A DNA stretch of 64,000 nucleotides from Epichloe hybrida (taxonomy: Eukaryota > Ascomycota > Sordariomycetes > Hypocreales > Clavicipitaceae). Positions 9,326 through 20,371 of the stretch are shown here, piece by piece. The DNA lies in the NCBI GenBank assembly GCA_019022495.1, contig JAFEKR010000003.1, forward strand, positions 3,162,001-3,226,000, in the 5' to 3' direction. Positions within the stretch are counted from its first letter, which is position 1; each line of letters starts with the position of its first letter. Both the position numbers and the translations under genes were made by a program. The notes below the pieces were generated by a model that was not told the DNA's origin, did not search any database, and saw nothing but the letters and a program-made list of their open reading frames with translations.

Positions 9326-11993
9326 CTAATCCTGAACGTCCGAGCGGGTTCCCGCCTCCTCTGCTTTTATAGCCCACCGCTCGCTCTTGGTCTCGGCAAC
9401 AAACGTCTCTTCGATGGCGGCCAACCTTTGGAACACCCTCTGCCAGCGCTGTCCCCATCTGCGAATCATGGCTTCTCTGTCCGAGGAGCCGTCCCCGTCT
9501 TCCATGAGTTGATCCTTGTTGCCTGCCGCCCAGCTTGCCAGCGCGTCGTTGATGGCGCGGAACAAGTCTCGCATGAATGCTATCTCTTTATCACGCGTCT
9601 CCTCGTCTGCATCCGGGGAGGTGAGGAGCTGGCGCATTCGGCCGCTCACCTTGGCCACAGTGTTGGAGATGAGCTCAAACATGTGCGTTTGGCCAAGGGC
9701 TGCGCCGCCTTGGGTGCCGTGGATGGGCGTAGTGGCTGCGAGGGTCCAGTCCACGATGGAAAGGGGCGTGAGGATGGAGTAGTTGAGTAGTTTCTCGATG
9801 ATGGAGAGCGCGACGCCCGGGTGCGCGCTCCAGTAGTCCATGACGGAGGAAATAATCTGCGAGCGCGCCGCCGGGTTGGATGAGCCGGCGTCAATGAGTC
9901 GGCTCTTGGTGCGGTCGATGCAGGCGAGCACATGGCTGAGAGACTTTGATCCCACCCAGCACACGGCTGTCATGAAGACATCGGTGCTGGTCACGACAGG
10001 GTCCAGAGCTTGCTCTGCGGCCTTCGCTTGGATGCTCTCAATGACGGGCTGGAACTCTTCATCGGGGGCTTTGCGCCTCAAGAGCGCGGCAATTTCTTGA
10101 CCTTGTTTTGAAAGGGGTGTATCTGTGTCACACATTTTGCCCAAGGTTAGTTTAGTTGTTCACGACGTCTGCATGGATGCATGACTCGATGCGCTTCGTA
10201 ACGCCAAAGTGGTATGAACGTACCAGGATTACTATACTTGAAATCAGGAACATCCTTCTCCTTCTCTGGCCCAATCAACGGCTGATATACCTCGGGAAGC
10301 GTCTTCTGGATTCTCTGAGCAAAGCTCAATCGAATCTCCTTGTCCAGAGCTCCGAGAAGAAACGACTTGCATGGGTGCAGGTCCGGAAGGCTGGTATCAT
10401 CTGACCATTCAGCCCACTTCCACGTGAAGCCAAAGTTGCTAAGGTGATGCGCGAACCAATCCAAGAAACGGTAGCTGAGCTCCAAGTCCGTACGAGGCGT
10501 GTTGCGGTACAAGAATCGAATAGCTCTGCCAAGACTCGGTGCGATGGCCGCCGGGGCAAGCTTACACGCCTCGGTCAATACAGAGTGGTAATAAACAGCC
10601 TTGTGCTCAGACTTGGGCAGTTGGAACAGCTGTGAGAAGACGGCATCCACGGCAACATCTTCGGGCTTCCATGTCGATTTGCCGGGGCCAATATTGCGCA
10701 GTTCATCGAATGGCGTAGCCCGTTTGACAAAGGTGCCGTCGGCAAAGTATGAGTCAATATCCATCAGGAACCGAGCCGTCACATTTCTATTGAAATCGAG
10801 AATGTTGATGGTGTCGGCTAGCGCATCCCTAATCAGCGATGCGGCAATGTCCGTGGGTGGCGGCACCGACTCGACGTCCTGGTCGCTGTACACAGAGTAG
10901 TGGATTTCGGGGAATAGCAATCGCGGCCCTGCAATGGCTGTTGAAGGTATAGCGATGGCGGGAATCGCGTGCTTCGGCGCATTGGCCAGCTTGTCTTGAG
11001 TCTCGACCTCTTCGAGAGGCATGACCCAGGGTCGAGGAATAAACGCGAGCTCCCAACCCTTGGAAGCCTCTGTTTGCAACTGTTTCTGCAACAACATGCA
11101 CAGACTCATTGATGCTGCCGGGCTTTCTTCTTGTCCTTCAGGGTGGAACGGGTCGACGAGGGCTTGAAGAGCATGTGGTTCCGAGGCAATGACATCCGTC
11201 TTCTCCATGAGATCTGCCGCCTGCTGTGTGTACTGGCCCGGGGCAGCAGCCATCGCGTACGGGATGGTGAGGAGAATAATCTTGACAATCTCGGTTCCAA
11301 TAACCTGGGATGAAGAATTAGCAATATGTCACCATCGTTTGTCACTTCTCGCGTCGGTTTCAGACTGGGCAAACCCACATCATCAGAACTGGCCATCTGC
11401 AAATCGGCCGCTCTCGTGAACAAATCCTCCAATAGAGGGAAAACTCCATTGCCCTCCAGACAGCCCTGGAGGCAGGCCAGGAACTTCAGCAAAAGCTTCA
11501 CCTCCCGCCACTGGCCTTTGCCAACATTCTTCTCAATCTGCGTTGCCAGTCGTGCCAACACCATATCCACAAGCTCCGATTTCAGCGCATTCGCAACCAC
11601 AACCACAGCAGCAACGAAGGGCGTCTTCAGCGGCTGCTCCACAACCAGCTGCAGAGATAAGTTGAGGAACGTATCGCGCAGGTTTTCGTCATCGTAGTTC
11701 TCGGTGACGATGCGCGCAATCGAGGTTACTTCTTCTGACCATCGTCGCAGGGGCGAGTCGGCGATACTGAGAAGCTGCCGTCGGAGACGTACGGGTGCTG
11801 GAGCTGAATCAGTGCGCCTGCGTTGCTGTCGGCGATCGTAATGGTCATCGTCGTCTACACATGAGGCGCTGATGTTAGCCACGACAAGTTTCTTGGATGG
11901 GGGACTTATTCACACAGCGTCCCATTGCGAACCTCTATATCGCCTCTTGCGGTTGTTATAGCCCCCCGATTGGCGCCTATCGTAATCAGCCAT
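9326..11993 (-). CDS. CBP80: Nuclear cap-binding complex large subunit Cbp80
   Basis: Four exons on the minus strand: 11993-11933, 11854-11379, 11304-10224 and 10122-9326, giving about 804 residues, the normal length for NCBP1/Cbp80. The N terminus MADYDRRQSGG with an Arg/Asp-rich tract is followed by the MIF4G-type helical repeats (SPLRRWSEEVTSIARIV, LKTPFVAAVVVVANALKSEL) and later helical MIF4G-like domains (DTINILDFNRNVTARFLMD; LSYRFLDWFAHHLSNFGF). Cbp80 with Cbp20 binds the 5' cap of nuclear RNA polymerase II transcripts and links capping to splicing and export. Introns have branch sites GCTAAC or GCTAAT; intron 1 has an unusual GTTCGC donor. In-frame ATGs also exist at 11996 and 12116; 11993 was chosen because known homologues begin MADYDRR. 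Confidence 0.95.
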
Positions 11994-11996
11994 CAT

Positions 11997-13483
11997 ACAA
12001 TAACCAGCGAAGCTTGGGCGTTCGAGAACGTTTGTCAATGGACAATTTTGGCGTGTATTGATACCAAGCGGGAAGGAGCTAGCATCTGAAAGCTTGGAGG
12101 TTTTAGATCGCTCCATCTCAAAAGGTGCAGGGGCACGCAGACGCGTTGGCCTGCAGGGCCGGGAGCTTTGTTGCTGCCTCAGGCATTAAAGGAGGTCTGC
12201 AAGCGAAGTACCATTGCAGTGTTTTCAATTTATTTAATTTAACATCTGCCTAGGTGGTGAGTCTTTAGATTTGATGCTGATGTCTTTTGATTCTTTTTTT
12301 TTTTTTTTTTTTTAAATTTAGTTTAACCATGCAGATTTTCCAAGGTCGCCCAAGACTTCTCTCACTTGCCATCTTCCATACGGAGTACATCATGAACAAG
12401 AACACAAACGAAAAGAGGATAAGCCAAGCCAATTGGCCCGGCACTGTTTTAACGTTAATTTAGTAAGTCAAGCCGTTATCTGCCCATCATTCATCTCCAT
12501 TGCCAGCCAGCCAGCCAACAAATGTAAACACCGTCAACGAAAAGATACCCAGGCACTGATGGAACCTTGAATAAGTCCTCTTACTTTCCCTTTGCTTCTT
12601 CTTTCCACACTTTAATTGCATGGCTAACACCTCCCAGATACGCCATTCATCATTCCATTTTGACTCAAGTCGACATTGTCCCTTGCTCCGTTCTCGGCCT
12701 CGCCGTCCTCTTTTCTCCAGAGACCCCTTTTCTCTCTTACTTGAAAAGCGACCGATTTCATCACCCAATGTCGTCATGATATGGGCATGATATGGCCTTT
12801 GTCTCATTTTGCTTACCCCTCCAACTCTGTCGCAAACTAGAAGGTATCAAGATGAGGAACTTGTGGGGTTCAATAGCGATTACACATGGTCGGCTATTCC
12901 AGGACCCCAAAATCGAACATCAAACACCCAAGACTCGTGACACATGAACAAGGGAAATTATGAGAAGAGAGAGACAGAGAGAGAGTCATGGAGAGAATAG
13001 AAGCGAAAGTGATGGCCCCCTTTTTGTCATGCATCAAAATTTGGTCTAAAAGCGTCATCATGTCCCATCTTCGATGTACGGTCACCTTGGCCGTTTTCCC
13101 ATGAATATAGATTAATCCCAATTGTCCTACAGGAGATTTCTGATTCTCTCTGGTTCCTCGACGTAGGTCGCGTCTCCGCTTCGCCGAGTGAGATTGGACC
13201 TCGATTCGCTAGAACAGACACACACGCGCGCGCACACCCAAAAACTCGATCTCGCTAGCAGCCGGCTGTCAGAACTCAGTCACAGAGCTGACCTGCTCGG
13301 CGTCGAGGTCACAAAGTTCCTTCTCCCGACATCTCGTTCTGATCTGCACATCGAGCAATCTCCCCCCAAGGAACCACTGTCAGCTCGGTGCCGGGAGTGC
13401 ATGGGGCACATGTTCCAGAGCCATTCAATGCTTGTGGAGCAAATGATGACCGGTATGAACTCCTCTGTCGTACAGTGAGAAGA
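11997..13483. other. Intergenic between Cbp80 5' end and GSK3 3' end
   Basis: This 1.5-kb stretch serves as the upstream region of Cbp80 and the 3' side of GSK3. It contains a T run near 12295-12313, a copy of the motif TACGGAGTAC at 12379-12388, and (AGAG)n near 12966-12985. No convincing gene is seen. Confidence 0.45.
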
Positions 13484-15002
13484 TCAGTCCAACTTGGCAA
13501 TCATCTCCTGCTTCGCCATCGGCGTAAAGTTGTCGATGTCAAGTCCTTGAGAGGCAAGGACAGGCTTGATGTGGGCTGGGACGAGCTGGGCATTCAGGTT
13601 TGGTGCAATGGAGAGTTCTGTGGCGGAACGCGTCAGTAACAGAACACGAGTGTGTCAAATATCAACCCTTTTTCTGAGGCAACACAGCTTACCATGTCGG
13701 GTGAAATCGAACAAAGCAGGCAAATCACGAAGTTGGCCCGAGCCATGTCGAGAGTCAGGCAGCTTAGTTGAGGGGTCGCGAAGCTCATCGAAGAATGGGT
13801 GAACCATAGCATCAATGGCCGATTGTCGCTCAGTCGGTGTGTACTCCAGGAGTCGCGCGATCAGGTCAATGGCATTGGCATCAGCCTTACGAAACACCTT
13901 GTTAAAAGGATGGGGCTTGATCTGAGGGAACTTGTGCTCCATATAGTTAGGGTTCATGGTTCGGATTTGCTCTCTGGTGGGAGTGCCCAGGACCTTGATG
14001 ATTTCGACTAATTGATCGATTCCTGATTCACCGGGGAACAATGGCTGACCCAGCATCAGCTCGGCCATGACACATCCAGTTGACCAGACATCTTTCATCC
14101 AGCGTTAGCGATTGAAGCGCAGGGGATGGGGGGGGGGGGGGGGCAAATGACAAGGAAGTCTTACCAATCTTGGTTGTATAGTTTGTCGCGCCGAAGATCA
14201 ATTCCGGTGCGCGGTAGTAACGGGAGCAAATATAAGACACATTTGGCTCATTCTCGACAAGAATCTTGGCGCTACCGAAGTCGCACAATTTGAGAATGCC
14301 GCTGTTGGGGTCGAGCAGGAGGTTTTGGGGCTTGATGTCACGATGGCAAATGCCTTGAGAGTGGATATATGCCAAAGCTCGGAAAAGTTGGTATGTGTAA
14401 AGCTTGACTTCAAGGATGGGCATAGTCGTCTTCATCTTGTTGAAGAATCGAGAGGCTCTGTAAACGGTTTCTGGCACGAACTCTTGCACAAGGTTGAGAT
14501 ACACTTCCTCTTTCTGTTTCTGCGTCAGTCAAAGCAGTTGCGGGTGTGCGGATATGCAGGTAGCAAGGAACATGGACCCACCCTTTCGCCGTTGGAGTAG
14601 TAGAAGGCCTTCAGTTGAACGATGTTTGGGTGTCGAACAATTCGCATGATTTGGAGTTCGCGATTCTGTTTGTGAGGTTAGCCTCACGTTCTGTTGAAAA
14701 TTGAGGCAGGAGGCAGATTGACCTTGAATCTCTTGTCTTGCAACACTCTTTTGATAGCGGCGTCCTCTCCTGATGGAGAAAGTTTCGTTTGAAAGACAAC
14801 ACCGAATGAACCATTTCCGACTATTTTGCATTGCGTGTATTGCAAGTCTCTGGTTTCTCCCGTGATTCCATCCTGAACCTTCTCACGGATCACTTCTACG
14901 GTGCGGGGTAAGCCACTAAATCAAGTACAAAAGGGAGAGACCAGGAGAGAACTTACCCCCCATCCTGAGGCTGTTGAATGCATTGGGCCGATGTGACGAC
15001 AT
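13484..15002 (-). CDS. GSK3: Glycogen synthase kinase 3 (GSK3) Ser/Thr kinase
   Basis: Six exons: 15002-14957, 14895-14723, 14665-14582, 14519-14165, 14091-13693, 13617-13484. All phases agree and give 396 residues, the usual fungal GSK3 length. The kinase domain shows the Gly loop [10 protein letters not shown], Lys in AAIKRVL (about residue 64), HRDIKPQN (about 162), DFGSAK (about 181), and the activation-loop Tyr in [13 protein letters not shown] (about 197), whose autophosphorylation typifies GSK3. The end is [13 protein letters not shown]3 acts in Wnt-independent stress, growth and morphogenesis signalling in fungi and phosphorylates primed substrates. The first exon encodes only 15 residues, a common arrangement. 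The 73-nt fourth intron contains a run of 16 G. The gene is preceded by an unusually long gene-free region. Confidence 0.98.
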
Positions 15003-16329
15003 TTTTTTTTTTTTGGTGATACGAGCCCAAAACGTTCAGAAAATGCTACCGACGCTTAACAAAGGAGTAACCCAGTTGTGGATAGATGGCAAGTAGAGAA
15101 TCAAATGATGTAGAGCGGGCCGTGATGGGCAACGGAATAGACTTGGAGATGGGGTTGAAAACGTCGTCAACGTGCCAGCGGAGCACGTGCAAAATGTATG
15201 ATGAGTTTCGTATCAGAGGCTGCGAGCGACGGGTGTGAGCAAAAGTTCGTGTCGGTTCGCCAAATCGAGATTGGTCTGAAGTTTTCAGCGATGACGGTTA
15301 AGCACTACTCTGAATAGGCACCTGAGAAGAGGGGAGTTGAAAATGGTCAGTTTCGAAGGTTTCAGTATACTCTTCTTTTAAACAACAGTATCAAATAAAG
15401 TACAATAAACAAAAGGCAGTGTTGGAAAATGCATGAGGCGTCTTCAATCTGATATGGTTGCAGCTGGCCATGGGTGCAGGAATGTAGTCACGCCTTGACA
15501 AAATCTTGGTGCGTGTCGAAGGGGAATTCGTCCACACATGGAAGAGATCTTCTTGCTGTGTTCAAATAAACCAAGAGCCAAGCAACGACAGCGACGCTTT
15601 TTTTCTTGCTGGAACGACAACGTGGTGCGGAATGGCGTGGAGGACGATGTAATAAGGCCCTGGGTAGTCATTTGACCATCCTAGTCTTGGCTTCCCCGCA
15701 GTGATTCAAGGAGGGTTGACAATCCAATAGAGCTGTACAGAGCTGTACCGAAGGAACTAAACAAAAACAGAATTTCCGGAATGTCTGCGGAAGAAATTGA
15801 TAAACGTAGGTCAAGAGAGGAAGGGATTCTATAGGTCTTGCGGGTGGAGTGCAGAAAGGACGGAAGTCGGCCATCAATTGCGACCCAAGCAAAGTGGTGG
15901 GGGTTCCGAATGTATGCGTCGCGAAAGGAGCATCTGCGATGCAACAGCTTTCGAGGCAAGTGAGCCATGCCATCGCACGTGAACAAAGCCATGCATGGCA
16001 GCAAGCAAGCGTAGGCAGACAGGTCCTCAAATAACCCTAGGCGAAGCACAATAAAGGGGTGAGGCGCAAGGCAAAGGCAACGTGAGGGAAGACAAGGCCG
16101 CACAAGCAAGCACTCACAGTGGAAGGACGACTCGAGGGGCAGGGCGGCGCGAAGGGAATACAAGAAAACGCAAACTGTGGGCAAATGAGAGAAACTCACC
16201 GAAACGGATACAAGGGACGCTTTGGCGAACCTGCTTGTGTCAAAAAGGTTCGCGATGTTACTGAATCGACCGTCGGGGGTGGGGAAAGCTGGGCAAGTCG
16301 GACGAGGCTGGAGGAGTAGCAGTTGGGTG

Positions 16330-16425
16330 CGAAGGCGAAGGAGAAGGCGAAGGCGAAGGCGAAGGTGAGGCCGGAGACGAAGGTGAGGACGAAGACGAAG
16401 GTGAGGGTGAGGGCGAGGACGGCGG
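16330..16425. repeat. Imperfect GAAGGC/GAAGGTGAG repeat
   Basis: Units of GAAGGC, GAGAAGGC and GAAGGTGAG follow one another with drift. On the minus strand this gives Ser/Pro-rich translation, which explains the long open frames there. Confidence 0.8.
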
Positions 16426-16893
16426 GCGGGTGGGAAGCGTCTGGTCGGTTGCACGGCGTGTGTTGAGGGGCAAGGTGGTGCTGTTGAAGTGGGAGCTGGC
16501 TTGGTTTTGAACGGCTGGGGGTCCAGCCAAGAGCAGACCAGAACAAGAACGATTTATGGATTGCGGGCGGCGGCGTGTTGTGGACTGGGACTCAAGTGCA
16601 GGTGGACAGACGGCTTGCGGGGGAGGTCTGGTCTAAAAGCAAGACGTTCGTCGAAGGCTGGCAAAATGGCAGATCAGATTGTGAATTGAAAGATTGCAGG
16701 CCAGACGGTGCAGTCTCGAGGCCCCTGAAGTTTCGAGGCTGGTCGTGGCCAGTCGAGGAATGTTCTGAAATGAATTGAATTTAAAGAAGAAAAAAAAAAA
16801 GTCCCGTCTTTTGGTGGGAGCAACAAGGCAGCAAGCAGAGCAAGCAGAGGCTGGAGGGGCTGGTGAGGCGACGATGGGACGATGCAGGGCGAG

Positions 16894-16956
16894 CGGAGCA
16901 GAGCAGAGCAGAGCAGAGCGGAGCAGAGCAGAGCAGAGCAGAGCAGAGCAGAGCAG
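16894..16956. repeat. (GAGCA)n pentanucleotide repeat
   Basis: About twelve GAGCA units with one GAGCG interruption near 16916 are read directly. Confidence 0.9.
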
Positions 16957-18115
16957 ATTCAATTGATGATGTGGATGAAGTCTTTGACTAGAGTAGAGCC
17001 TAGAATGCTCATCCTATCTGGCGTCTGGTTTGTGGTCTCTACGCCTTTTCCACTGTGCTGCTCTCGTGATGTCAGTCTCCCTTCTTTGTCCTTATTTCTC
17101 CTTTTGTTCTTAATAACAAGCCCCCGCTCAGCACAGTGCAGTCCGCTCGGCACAGTGCAAGTGAGTGTGCTGTGAATCTGTGATGCAGGACCGCCCGCCC
17201 CATGTGGCGTGGGTGGGCGGAGGCGAAACCCGATTCATCAATGGCCTGAACCCGTTCCCGCTGCCCGTCGTCACTCGACCCGAACCAACACTTGCTGGCT
17301 CCGGGCAACCCGTTGAAGAAGTGAAGTCATCATGTCCTGGTGCAGGATACCATTAATCCTCAATCAACGTGCAAGTCCGAAATGCGTGCCTTCTTCGGTA
17401 GCAGCAGTACTTCTAGTTGGTAAGGCGCTTGCTTGGCACGAATGTCATGATACTGCTCTCACAACGGTAATTTGAAAAAGAAGAGGGAGACTCACGAATA
17501 TGCTATACCTTGGTAAAGCAATTGCTTCGCGATTCTTGGCTTTGGTTAAGGTTAATATTCCTGATTCCTGAGCAAGGCCAATGTACGTAATGATTAGAGG
17601 TAAGAAGTTGAGAGAAGAATGCAACTGTTCTACTGTTCCAGTTGTGCTGACATTCAGTGCTCATGTGCTCAACTTTGAGACGGGCAAAGTCAAAAGGGGA
17701 ACAGCGAAGGGCTGCAGCTTGGTCTGCTTTGGTCTCGGGCCACCCCCCGTCACCCCCCGTCACCCCCACCCACGCCCACTCGTCGTGCACATCCACACAG
17801 GCAGAGGGTCTGGTGATCTGGTGGTCTGGTGATCTGGTGGGAGTGCTTCTAAAATTCTTAATTTCACGGCCATCAGATTGCCTGCCTGCCCATGCTGACC
17901 CTGGCTCGCCAACCCGCCCACAATTGCGACCAGATTGACCTGGTTGATTTGTTTCGACTCGACTTCTCGTGGATGATTACAACCTTGTTGATGCCAGGTT
18001 GCATGGCATCGTGAGATTTGTGACGACATCTTACAGTGCACACGTTTCATCACCATTCTCTTGTTTCGCAACAAGTCAACGCGCCCTGTTCGATGTTTCT
18101 GCCGCCTGGGTCGGG

Positions 18116-18116
<1 letters not shown>

Positions 18117-18148
<32 letters not shown>
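18117..18148. repeat. (CT)n dinucleotide repeat
   Basis: An almost pure CT tract of about 30 bp is present. Confidence 0.92.
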
Positions 18149-18154
<6 letters not shown>

Positions 18155-20076
18155 TGATAGATTCGTCACAGGAACATCTTCATTTTTATAGTGGGCCCTT
18201 GTACCCGACCCAGCTCAGCATCCCAGCAAGTAATGAATGCAAATAAAACAGCTTGATGCAGGGCAGGGGATGTGTCGTGTTCAGGCTGGCGACGGCGCAT
18301 GGGTCTCCGACGGTAGTAGATTTTGACCTGCCCTCCTGGGATTATTATGATTGCCGAAGGCAATTCGTGAGAGCGATGATCGGTGATGGGTGTGAGAGAA
18401 AAATCCTCGTTCGAATTTCTTGCCTCCATCTCGGCCAGGTCTGCGTCATTGTGGCAATCAGCATGTGCACTTGGGGGCAGGCACTATGTACTGACAGCCG
18501 GGCAGAATTGACGTATCAAATGCAATTTTGTCCGTTTGTACATACGTGCAGGTATCCGGAAACCGTGCCGTCTTTTACGAAGCATCCTCGTCACCTCCAG
18601 CACCAGTTCCAGTTCCAGTCTGTCAGCCTGATGCAGCTACAGTCGGGGCCCTGCCAACCAGCAAATCATCATCGGCATCGGCATCATCAGCACAACAACT
18701 CTCCCATCTCCTGGTCTATCTCCTGGTAACCTTCGTTCCGGCCCCTGTCTCGGCCTGAGCTTTGGTCAGCAGCCCCAGTTTGGTTTTCAAATGCCCCGTT
18801 TACGATGTTTTACTGCCCTGTCACCTGATGCCGGGCAGGGGTTCCAACGTGGCCCAGACCAGTCAATATTACTTGACCTTTTTCGCCGATCATACATGTA
18901 CAGTACGAATCAGATGTCGCAACGCTTAACGAAAAAGCAGCTGATCTAACTTTCATCTTGGATCTCCCGGAAGGAATCGCCAGGGGCCTACCAGGGAGAT
19001 GACAAGCCTGTACATGACAAGTTCGGACTCTTCCGTACGCTGCACGCGGGACCAGCCTGATCGAACGGCCCTAGCCCACATGACGAAGAGCAAAGGCAAT
19101 GAATGGGCAATGGCAAGCAAGCAGAGCCAGCACCTTATTACATGTAGTAGTAGGAGTAGTACGGAGTACATGCGCTAATAAGTATCGCTGGAAAGGATGG
19201 GGGGTTTTCTTTATTATTGGAGGGACCACTACCACCGACGCTCGTCGTCATATCCCGTGATTACTGACAGTATATTACATACAGTGGCAGCTGCGAGATG
19301 CTCGAGCGTCGTTCTTTTCCCGGATCTGCGCGGTTCAGATAATACCACACAACAACGGGACATTGATCAATGGCAAATGACTTTTGCCACTGCCCATCAC
19401 CTTCTTCTGCAAAAGACTGTTTGCGCTTCCTTACTCCGGGCGGGAGCCGTTTGTTTCCGGAAAAGCCACTTGTTGTTTAAGTTTATAAAAATCAGTCCTC
19501 TACTCACTCTGTGAAAGAATCAGCAACATCACTGGCAAGGTCAACCAGAAGACTGAAGCTTGTCGGGAGTCAATTGACAAAACTTGTCCTCGCAAGAGCC
19601 CCCGGGGGCTCTATGTACAAAAGTCGACTTTTGCCATTCCCACAAAATAACAAGAACGCCAAGTCCGGAGTACATGAACGTGGCGGGCATTGAAGTCGCC
19701 AGTATGAAATTTGACGACACCATCGACTACAAGGCAGCTTCACCATTAAAGTGGTTGCAATTGACTTTACTATCAATGCGGTGCGCGGCTCTCACATCAA
19801 CGAGCTACTTGCAGGCCTGAGGCAAGTGACAACATCTCAAATAGTCCGTATATAAGTGGGAACGTCCTGTGGTCTCATGACCCTGCCGCGTGGCGCTAGC
19901 AGCCGATTTGAGTTCATCAGCACCAGACACTTGTTCATTTGTTGGGCAGTGGTTGCAGTGGTTGCAGTGGTTCCTGCGCTTTGCGGCTTGCCCGACCAGA
20001 CACGCTATCGGCTTCAATTCCGTCTGCTCTCCGGAGTGCTCACGGAGTTGCTCACGCAGTGCTCACGGAGTACTCT

Positions 20077-20130
20077 GCACAGAGGGCACAGAGGGCACAG
20101 AGGGCACAGAGGGCACAGAGGGCACAGAGG
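20077..20130. repeat. 9-bp tandem repeat, six copies
   Basis: GCACAGAGG is repeated six times without mismatch, so all forward frames stay open across it. Confidence 0.92.
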
Positions 20131-20338
20131 GGAGCATGTTCGCGAGCACAGGAGTCAATTGGTTGAGCTTCGCGATGTGGCGTTCTGCCAGAGGTCTGGT
20201 GCAATCCTCGATGTCGTGAAGAGCATCATCTACTAGCCGTTCCCGTTCCAGCTGCGGATTTACCTTGGTTGATGGACAGCTCGCCGGAACCTCAGTATTA
20301 TTACCAAAACTCCCAGAGCGAGGACCAGAGTGCCGCAC

Positions 20339-20371
20339 ACAATTCTTGGACAATTCTTGGACAATTCTTGG
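20339..20371. repeat. 11-bp tandem repeat, three copies
   Basis: ACAATTCTTGG is repeated three times in a row. Confidence 0.9.

Noticed and set aside
15681..16454. 257-codon minus-strand frame upstream of GSK3
   Set aside because: It begins in an Arg/Leu/Pro simple repeat created by the GAAGGC tract, and the rest lacks any motif.
18253..18729. 158-codon plus-strand frame
   Set aside because: Its tail is His/Gln-rich from simple sequence and nothing supports function.
20077..20130. Short regular repeat considered as a CRISPR array
   Set aside because: The 9-bp units have no spacers and the host is a eukaryote; it is a simple tandem repeat.
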